This document shows positions 55,927-64,000 of a stretch of 64,000 bases of DNA, piece by piece. The notes under the pieces are model-generated. The model saw only the letters and a list, made by a program, of their open reading frames with translations, did no database searches and had not been told where the DNA came from. Position numbers and translations under genes: made by a program. This DNA comes from Polyporus tsugae. Its lineage: Eukaryota > Basidiomycota > Agaricomycetes > Polyporales > Polyporaceae. The stretch is from assembly GCA_024305745.1 (NCBI GenBank), contig JAHRBS010000013.1, positions 1,054,001 through 1,118,000 on the forward strand. The letters are read 5' to 3'. The first letter of the stretch is position 1. Every line of letters starts with the position of its first letter.

Positions 55927-57995
55927 TCAAGATGACGTCCGCCCTTTCGCCGTTGACGACCTCCTCAACGGCGCGAGCGGCGGCAAAGCCGAGTCGTACT
56001 CGTCTGGGGACGGCAACGGGTGGGTCAAGCCCGTGGTGGATGGCGCAGTGTCAAGGTATGCCAGTTCCGTGTGGGGCGATAGTGCTCCGAATGACTGTGC
56101 CTCTGAGTAGCCCGATCTCGCACCTTCCCCGGATGCCGACCCCGACCCACTATCTGACCCAAAATCCGTGCCGTGCGCCCATGAGCGGTACGCGGGAGGC
56201 AGGCGACCGGAGGGCGAGCGGGAATGCCCCAAAACCGGCCCGCCGTCTTCATGTCGGAACGGATGCTCGGGGAAGATGCCGCTGGACGGGACCGTGGAGA
56301 GTCCGCTGTATGACCCAGGAGGCGACGCGAAGGCGCCGCCTGTGGAAGGGACCAATGAAGGCACGTCGTGCAAGGAAGACGGGCCTTCCGAGGTCCACAG
56401 GCTTGCCTGAGCGGCCATCGGTGCCATGGAGCCCATCGAAGGACCGTCCTCGTGCCCGTCGCTATAATACCGGTCTGGCGTTGCTGGCGTCCAAGACTTC
56501 TTGTTCCGTCCCATACACCAGAAGATGATACCTCCGCCGATGATGATGATGCCACCGACGACGCCTCCTATCGCACCTCCCAATATGGTACCAGTGTTGG
56601 TGTGTGAACTAGAGCTATTGCTTTCGCCGCTGCCCGTTTCGCTTGGTGTGCTGAGTGAGGATATGTCCTATTACATTCTGGGTAAATGAATGGCCCCGCG
56701 ATTGTCGACGGGAGGAGAGCGGCTCACCAACGTTGCACTGTTCGAGATCAATGCGACTGCTGCAGAGTTACTCGAAGACGAAGTGAGGGTGCCCAATTTG
56801 GAAGATGTGCGCGAAGTGGAAGATGTGCTCGGAGTAGAAGGGGTGCCCGAGGTAGGAGCCGACGTGTCCACACTAGGAGTTGGTGTGTTCGAAGAGGTGG
56901 ATGTGGTCGAAGAAGTGGTTGTGCTCGAGGCAGGACTGGGATTCGTCGATGAAGACGAAACAGCGTTTGGGCAGTGGGTGAAGGTCTTGTCATTGTACGC
57001 GGCGTGGCGGCGTTCAGCATTTTCCTTCGTCCACACACTGCAGGAGAAATAGGTTAAGAACCGCCGTTCAAGTTCGGTATACGCTATATTCACTCACTAA
57101 TACCTACAACAGGCCAAGTTAGGTTAATTTCACATAGATCAGAACCGTTGTGACGTACCATGCACCGTCATCCCAACCGCCGTAAAGAAAGTCATCTAAT
57201 CGGATACCTTGGTTGCATACTGCAGCTTGAATGTCTGACGGTAGCCTGTGCAAGACGTCGACATGGGCTCTTCGATGTCCATGTAATAACTGAACTCACG
57301 AGCGGTTTGTCCCAGCGCCGCATCCGTATTGATATAGGGTGTACGCGCCAACACCTGTCCGTTGCAGGACGAGGGAATGTGTGAAAACGTTGGCAACCCT
57401 TTTGAACCATGCTCACCTGCGTCTATACCAATCTGGTCGCCATCCTTGGTGTCATACTGGCAACTGCATGGACATGAGCGAGCGATAGCAGTCAACACGC
57501 TGCGTACTCACTTCATACACAGCATACTCAATTGAAATGCGACAGTATTGCAACAGCAAGCAGCTGGGCGCGGGGTCAGTCGCCGGTCATCCTGGACCTA
57601 GTCGCGAAGAGCTCACAAACTTGATCGTTGCATTGGTCTCCGGGGGTATTCGGCCGGAAGTTCGGCACTTGGTCTAGAGGGAGAACAGACGTTAAAGGTC
57701 CCGTCTTCGTTTTCGATGGCACAGCAGGGTTCGAAGCACTCAAGAATAGTACTCACAGTCATTATTGCAGATCTGCCGGAGCCGCTGGTACGTTACACCT
57801 GTGCAACCCCGCATCTCACCACACGCCGATCATGGAGAACTCTGAGAAGGGCTCACAAGGCGACTCCCCGACAACGCTCGTGTACCAATCCAGCTGGTTG
57901 CTTGCACAAGTGGTATTTCCTGCGATCGCGTATTGGATCCATAGCGCGGGGATGAGGGATGCCGCGCCGAGGGTGGATGCCACCCGCCAGACCAT
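55927..57995 (-). CDS. Cysteine-rich single-pass membrane protein, family member C
   Basis: 511 residues. Minus exons: 57995-57857, 57798-57757, 57673-57617, 57563-57512, 57463-57417, 57354-57300, 57245-57159, 57103-57098, 57037-56728, 56667-55927. The ectodomain repeats the family pattern: NQLDWYTSVVGESPC, TYQRLRQIC, ACCCNTVAFQLSMLC, IQAAVCNQGIRLDDFLY, VWTKENA, KTFTHC. A long Ser/Thr stalk precedes a Gly/Ile-rich membrane helix (GGVVGGIIIIGGGIIFW). The tail has DGGPV and RLPPAYRSW, nearly the same as in member A, and ends KGRTSS. Exon 8 is a 6-nt microexon (GTATTA). The N-terminal leader (from MVWRVASTLGAASLIPAL) is a plausible signal peptide. Confidence 0.82.
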
Positions 57996-59018
57996 CGGTG
58001 TTGTTCAAGTCTCCAGAGCAAGAACACGAGAAGAGACACGGAGGGGGGTGGTATGGGGTGAGGACACTACCCCGGAGTGAGGGGGGTGGAGGGGACAAGA
58101 AGAGACGGCGGGGACGGATGGAGATGTGGCGACGCCTTGAGGGTACAGTAACAGGGACGCGGCAGAACATCTCAGCAAGCGATGAGCGCACCGAAGACAG
58201 CAAAAGTGAATGCAGACCTGGAGACTGGAGCCGGCAACTGTGATCATCTGGACTGACAGTCTCCATGATCCATCGGCTGTATGTCTCGAACATCCGCAGT
58301 TTTGTTCGCCGCCGCGACGCCGCCACGGGGCCACCCCCGAGAGCTTGAGCGTACCAAAGGCCTACACATACATGTCCTGACCGTATCATCCACTACCTCC
58401 AACTGTTTTGACCATTGAAAACATCTTCATACAACTTTCAAGATGATAGAAGAGTGCCCTTGGGCTCTGTCAGTGAAGCAATGTTGCAGAGTCTGATAAG
58501 TAAACGGTAGGCCTGGCCAAGTGAATCATGTGCCTGACGCCCAGGCCTTTGATACTTGCGGTGCCTCCCGATTGTGGCACAAACCTGAGGCCTGAGGGCC
58601 GGTCTGACCCAAGCTAGTCTGACCCCCTCGATCAAGTCAGTAAGCTGTAAGCCCTAGTAGTGACTGACAGTACAGTCGCCAATGCATATCCTCAGCGTGT
58701 ATGTTTTTCACCTTCTCTTGGGCAGATCAATTACGAGCTCATCGAAATAGGCATAAAGGGGGAACTGATCATGAGGTTCGGCGGGTCGAAGGCGTTAGGG
58801 GCCTCTAAAAGTGATGTCTATTCACCCATGAATACATATGCGTTCTTCTACATGCGTGAAAACTATCTATAGATTAACATACACGTAATCACCCTGTCAG
58901 TAGCCAGTCATGAGTCGTCTAAGGCATCACGGTCGCGTGAGTAGGAAGTCGTCAGAACGGAGAAACAACTCGGAGGCCGGTCGGGTCGTGTGGGATTTTG
59001 AGGTATGAGGCGGAGACG
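57996..59018. other. 1.0 kb intergenic region
   Basis: Upstream of family member C and downstream of the transporter. A 70-codon frame at 58660-58872 has no supporting features. Confidence 0.45.
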
Positions 59019-61364
59019 CTATGACTTCGCCGGACCGGTTGGGCCAGAGTGCGTGATGCCGCCCTCCTTCATTTCCCATTTTTCGCGCCATGCGCCACCC
59101 TTCCACAAGACCAGCAGTATTAGGATCTCGGCGAGGACCATAAGGCCAGCCCATAGCGAATATAGCCCCCCATCACCAATCGCATCCTGAGGGCGAGGGT
59201 GCACGTTAGATCCCTGCTGGGAGACTAGGATTGTGAAAGCACGCACCTGCAGGGGAACGGCGACTTCCGCTGCAATGAACGCCGTGAGCCCGCGGAAGCA
59301 GCTGTTGGTCGCGACGGCCGCCGAGGAACGGCCGGTGTTTGCGTCGACGATGTATGCGAGTGTGCTCGAGTAGATGGCGCTGGTTATAGTCAAAAATCAG
59401 TCCTCATCTTTTCGACGGATGTATGCATGCCGTGTAGCTGCGAAAAACTTACATCAAGAATAGGCCCGTGAGGAAGAGCAGAACGCAGATCGCTGCGACG
59501 TGGACGTGACGCTCACACACCCAACCATAGCCTATGGTAGCCACGGGGAGGAAGGGCATAAAGATCATGGTGCTCCTGAGACGCATCTGTGTTATGAACC
59601 CCGGGTCAGATCCTGCATCCAGGCTGGGCGCTACGCAAGATATACCTCGGCAGCGCTAGTACCGCCATTTCGAGCCTTGAGCTCCCTGAAGACATGATCA
59701 GAGTAGCGCCCTCCGAAGACGCTTCCACCAAGACAGCCTACATGAGCGTGGCCTCGGTGAGCGAGCGTATATGAGACGCGGACACCATATCCGGACTTAC
59801 CCACGCCGAACGAGAGCAAGACAAGTCCGATTTGCAAAGCGTTGTATCCGTACTGGTTTGCGAGCGTCCGAGAGCATGTGTAAGCTATGCAATAGCTGAG
59901 GCCGAAGATCAACCCTAAATGTTGCGGATACAAAAAGTCAAGGTTCGACCGCGGTAGGCCGACGGAACACGCAAGGATATAGAGCTACTGTATTTAGAGA
60001 CGCAGCGCACCTGAGGCGACGAGGATAGTCAGATTGTTCATCCGCCGCAGGACGTACATTATCGGCTTCACCGGGTTCACGTCCGCGAGGGTCAGCTTGA
60101 CGTCGTCCGCCTCCACGTCGGCGCGCGGCGCGCGTGCCGGGATCCACTGCTTCTCGAGGTCTCTATCCCGTACGAGCGTCGCAATCGCGTCCTTCTCGGC
60201 GTCCGCATCCGCGGGAGACGGGCCGGAGCTCTTCTCGGGCCTAGGGGTGACCGCGCGCGAGATGGCGGCGACCTGAGTAATGCTGGACGCTTCGGACCCC
60301 TTGGCGGACATGATGGCGTGGCGCCGCTTGAGGGCGGCCTGGTAGGTGAGGCTGCGCTCGCGGCGGTAGGTGTCCTTGAAGGGGATGAAAAGGAGGAAGC
60401 ACACTCCGATGAAGGCGGTGATAAACCAGAATGTTGCGCGCCAGTTGAAAGCTTGGGTGAGCACTCCACCGAGGATGGGACCGAGGGAGGGACCGAGGAG
60501 AGGTGCGCTGGTAATAGCATATGTTGAGTACCCAAGCTTGAGCGTTGGTTGTCCCAAAAAAAGGACAGACCTGTAATATATCCCCATCATCGTCCCGCGT
60601 TCATGAGGCTCATAGATGTCAGCAAGGGTGGCAGCTCCCAGGGCCATGACAGCACTTGATCTGGTTCCGTACTTTCAGTGGGTACACAGGTGAACTGACA
60701 TGACCAGGACATACCCAAGGGCCTGGATGCACCGCATTCCAATGAGAACGTTGATCGACTTCGACAGCGCTCCAACGATGCCCCCGACTACAGCAAGTGC
60801 CGTCGACAGCAAATAGACTTTCTATCAAAGACTCAGTAACGGAGACAGAGCATGCACGTTGGCCACGCATCCAACCCACCTTCCTGCCCCAGAATTCGCT
60901 CAACACACTCCAAATCAATGGCACAGCCCCTTGAATGAGGATGAAAAGCGACAAGCTCCAGGCAATTGCCCCGTTGGATGCATGAAGCTGCTCTTGAATC
61001 TGCGATAAAGCCGCTGCGACACGGATGCGACAGTTAACCCCACTAGGCCATACAACGCTGTGCCGCTGCACCTCGAGTTGGCATCATGCTCACGGTTGTA
61101 AAGGGTCCCGCCAAATCCCGCAATGACGGCTGCCGCAGAAACCGTCGCAACGACGGCAAGCTACACCACTACGTCAGCATCCCGACCTACTACGGGGCCG
61201 TGGCCGGCGAGTTCCCATGCCAATGGGGAAAGGCGAATTTGAGAGGTGCGTACCTTGCGCATTCTAGACCATTGCCTCGGATCGTCTGCCACCTCGACAT
61301 GCTCAATGTCCACGGCGGGTGCCACAGCCGCTTCGACGGTGGACGTGGGCATTTCGTTTGACAT
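59019..61364 (-). CDS. MFS transporter, DHA1 drug:H+ antiporter type
   Basis: Twelve-helix exporter, 548 residues. Minus exons: 61364-61254, 61160-61094, 61013-60880, 60821-60715, 60660-60571, 60507-60011, 59914-59801, 59737-59646, 59586-59453, 59379-59247, 59186-59019, all in phase with GT-AG. Helix 1 begins LAVVATVSAAAVIAGFGGTL; motif A is in the loop ending LSEFWGRK; the family C-motif sits at SAPLLGPSLGPILGG in helix 5. A long central loop follows (basic, then acidic), and the remaining helices include LIFGLSYCIAYT and IYSSTLAYIVDANTGRSSA. Family members export drugs, polyamines or secondary metabolites. No biosynthetic genes lie nearby, so the substrate is unknown. Confidence 0.9.
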
Positions 61365-62528
61365 GGAGTCCAGGAGGCAGAGGCAGAAAACCAGTCAGTG
61401 ACGGTGGGGAGCGTCGAACACGCTATGAGGTCGCTACGGTTGACTCATGGACGGACCAGGTACTACTTATATAAAGCCGGTTATCGAGGATCGTATGATC
61501 ATTGGTCGGGAGACTGTATGGGATGCATGCGCCGTTAACATCGCCTTTGCCTGCCTTCTCTCCGCGCCGGGTAGCGGCACGCCTTGTCGGAGTCCCAGCG
61601 CGAGAAGGGGATAGATGCGTTATTCGAGGCTCGGATGTTTTCGGCCGAAGGGTGGCAGCGAAACCCTATCTTCAAAGGCGCATGTTAGTCTCGAGACCTC
61701 AAACTTGTCCGCGAATCCCCATGACTTGTTATCCACGCGCACCTCCAAGACGACACATGACTCTTGAAGATGATATCAAGGCAACAGTACTAGTTGGACG
61801 GCAAACGTTGAGTGGAAAGCCAGAAATACGCCGCAATGCGGAATCCGGATGATCATGCGAGCGCCGCAGCGTCGAAGACTGCCGCACACTGTGATGAAAT
61901 TTCCGGAATGGGAGGCAGAGGTCAGATAATCGTATTGCATTTGTTTGTCAGGGTCAAGGATTGTTACTGACGTACCTGGGTACGTACAGTTGTGTCCCTT
62001 TCACCCTCCACAACGCCATAGTGGGCAGTGCTGGCGTGCAAACGTGTTGTCATTGGTCCGGTGGATGGTGGTTACGATACTTATTCAGCGCGGAAGATAC
62101 GATAGCTCAGCATGTCTGGCCAGACGGCCTCATACCCTTGCAAGCAGAGTGACGGTCCAGGCGAAGCTGAAGTTGTCCATTTGACGCTGATGAGGTGCAC
62201 CTTCTATAATATTAGGCTTATTAGCAGGTAGTACCCCATTTGGCAGCCTCATCGGCCAAATGATCTATGATCTATAACGTCATGCATTCCAGTTGCTAAG
62301 TATCTGCAAAGTAAAGCGAGGGTTTAAAAAGCTTTTGGATGTTGGAAAGGCAACTTGTGGAGATATTTATCATTCTGGTTGATAAGGGGCAGGAGGGAGG
62401 TGGAGTGGAGCTTGGACGGTGGCGGATGTTGTCATTCATTGGACCCTCATCGACATCCGCCCCGCCGCCCGCCTGGTCTGAGGGTGAGTGCATTCGCTTG
62501 CTCTCCACCACCACCTCCTCGCGCGGGC
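61365..62528. other. Shared 5' region of transporter and phytochrome genes
   Basis: About 1.2 kb between divergent genes. TATATAA at 61467-61473 (readable on minus as TTATATA) is 100 bp from the transporter ATG, and TTTAAAAAG near 62322 may serve the phytochrome side. No gene recognised. Confidence 0.45.
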
Positions 62529-64000
62529 ATGTCTAACGGTCACTCCCCGCACGTCCAGGACCCCGCCAACACATCCCTAAGAGCCTCTTACGTCTACCCC
62601 GTTCGTTCCCTTCTCGCCGGCATCCAACCAGCCAAGAACAGGAGGTCTTCTCTTGGTGCGTTCCTTGCATCCCTTTCCCTCCTCTCTAATATCCGGTTAG
62701 ACGAGGAAGCTTGCCATACTGCCTCCAGAAAAAAGTCAGTAAACGGGCTTCACCACTCTTCTAGTTCGAGCGCGTCTCAAGATCCCCGCGACGACGCCCA
62801 TGACCGGAGCGGTCAAGCACGTTTCGTCTCTTCCTCATCACCCCCAACCTCCCACCGCAGACGCAAGCGTGCCTCCCCCAACTTCCGCGACTTTCTCCCA
62901 AACCAAAACCCCTTCTCCCCAAGGACCTTTTCCACTACTCTCCCTATAGCTCCTAGTGGATCCACGTCGCGTACGCGTGCGGACGTTCTCTTCACCCTCG
63001 GTCCCATAGGCCACCCGGTGGCTCATCTTCCACAAGCCGATCGCGACGGTGATACATACCTTGATCTCTACAATCCTCGCCATCCTCGCCATCTTTCCGA
63101 GGTCGTCACCGATGCATTCACAGATGTTACCTCGCGGAGCGCCCTAATACCGCAAGCGGCAGCTGATGCAGTCGACGACGATGACATTGACCGTATCGTC
63201 CCAGATAACGCTGATATTGCCGCAAATGTGGAGGACGAACGGGACGCTGGTATGCCTTCTCCTCTATCTGCCGATCTTTTGTCCGGTGAGCCTATGCCCG
63301 ACTCCCGTGCACAACAAGCCTTCTCGCATTCTGGTATCGTCCATCTCCCACCACTGGAGGATACGGCGGACTCGCGTTCGTCATCAGGGGATCCTTCAGG
63401 ACGACAATACAGTCGTGGATCGCAGTCCTACTCCTATTCCCATTCCAATTCCCAACCGGCCGGGGTTTCTGTCCCAGGACTGCTTGGAGAACGAGATAGA
63501 GATTCTCCGAGTCTCTCAGCGGATGGTTCAGGATCGTCTTCGAACCCCTCGTCATCGTCGCTTGCATCGCGTTCGGATAGCGGCGGTAGTGGTGCCTCTA
63601 CCCATGGACAGCATGCGACACTGCGATACCAGCACGTCGAAGACGAGAACGGCCATCACCTTATTATTGGACGGGAGGGGAAGCTAACGCAGTGTGAGGA
63701 TGAGGTAAGCGACGCCATCCATGTCTTCTATCCAGTCGAGTTCATTTCCGTTCAGCCCATCCGCACACCTGGTGCCGTGCAAGGCTTTGGTATTCTGGTC
63801 GCCGTTGAAGAAGATAACGAGACAGGAAACCTCATCGTCCGTCAAGTGTCCGAGGTACGGCAGTATTATTCCTTACTTCTGAATGCACACGCTGACGCTT
63901 ATGTGCAGAACTCAACAGAGCTTCTTGGTCTTTCCCCCTCCTACATATTCGGGTTAGAGTGCTTCTCGCAAACGTTCCCTGAACAGCAGGCAGACGTGCT
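62529..64000 (+). CDS. Fungal phytochrome, N-terminal part (runs off window)
   Basis: Red/far-red photoreceptor histidine kinase; only the N-terminus is present. Exons 62529-62655, 62701-63704, 63756-63854 and 63909-64000+ join in phase. A long disordered Ser/Pro-rich leader (about 370 residues) precedes the conserved fungal start of the photosensory core: KLTQCEDE, PIRTPGAVQGFGILVAVEED, NLIVRQVSE, NSTELLGLSPSYIFGLE. In fungal phytochromes the biliverdin-binding Cys lies in this segment; the Cys in TQCEDE is the expected one. GAF, PHY, kinase and receiver domains must lie beyond 64000. Confidence 0.88.
   Translation, partial: MSNGHSPHVQDPANTSLRASYVYPVRSLLAGIQPAKNRRSSLGAFLASLSLLSNIRLDEEACHTASRKKSVNGLHHSSSSSASQDPRDDAHDRSGQARFVSSSSPPTSHRRRKRASPNFRDFLPNQNPFSPRTFSTTLPIAPSGSTSRTRADVLFTLGPIGHPVAHLPQADRDGDTYLDLYNPRHPRHLSEVVTDAFTDVTSRSALIPQAAADAVDDDDIDRIVPDNADIAANVEDERDAGMPSPLSADLLSGEPMPDSRAQQAFSHSGIVHLPPLEDTADSRSSSGDPSGRQYSRGSQSYSYSHSNSQPAGVSVPGLLGERDRDSPSLSADGSGSSSNPSSSSLASRSDSGGSGASTHGQHATLRYQHVEDENGHHLIIGREGKLTQCEDEVSDAIHVFYPVEFISVQPIRTPGAVQGFGILVAVEEDNETGNLIVRQVSEVRQYYSLLLNAHADAYVQNSTELLGLSPSYIFGLECFSQTFPEQQADV

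Overview
This window is nuclear DNA of a filamentous basidiomycete, most likely a wood-associated Agaricomycete of the Polyporales type. That placement is inferred from four things: GC-rich genes broken by many 50-90 bp GT-AG introns, Zn2Cys6 regulators of a family expanded in polypores, a heme peroxidase and a carbohydrate esterase (CE12), and a PriA/CPL1-like cysteine-rich secreted protein. I recognise no rRNA, tRNA, CRISPR array or intact transposon. All splice sites were read by eye and checked by reading phase, and by paralogy where a paralogue exists.

Layout. 0-15 kb: a truncated SLC4/Bor1-type anion transporter (-), an ABHD12-like hydrolase (+), two lineage-specific nuclear-looking proteins (+), a possible gene remnant and an uncertain minus gene near 7.1-7.9 kb, a CPL1/PriA-like secreted protein (+), a classical SDR (-), a 79-residue protein (+) and a histidine acid phosphatase-like protein with a C-terminal membrane anchor (+). 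15-25 kb: two paralogous Zn2Cys6 transcription factors flank a rhamnogalacturonan acetylesterase. 25-36 kb: an F-box/LRR-like gene with an apparent frameshift, a long unrecognised protein, Iwr1 (-), a heme peroxidase with an in-frame amber codon, and a coiled-coil protein (-). 38-47 kb: a cysteine-rich membrane protein, a DUG3-like glutamine amidotransferase and an MSB2-like signalling mucin. 48-52.8 kb: a DenD-like dehydrogenase and a class II ketose-bisphosphate aldolase, both on minus, then an isoprenylcysteine methyltransferase (+). 53-58 kb: a tandem pair of cysteine-rich membrane proteins (-) paralogous to the one at 38 kb. 59-64 kb: a DHA1-type MFS transporter (-), divergent from the start of a fungal phytochrome (+) that runs off the window.

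The strongest candidate for something undescribed is the three-member cysteine-rich membrane family at 38.1, 53.4 and 55.9 kb. Its members share an exon ladder (42, 57, 52, ~45, ~55, ~88 and 6 nt), including a 6-nt microexon that can be read in all three, a single membrane span, and a PPAY motif in the cytoplasmic tail. Also notable are three introns best explained by GC-AG splicing, several microexons in unrelated genes, the premature stop in the peroxidase, the frameshift in the F-box gene, and the DenD/aldolase pair, which suggests catabolism of four-carbon acid sugars.
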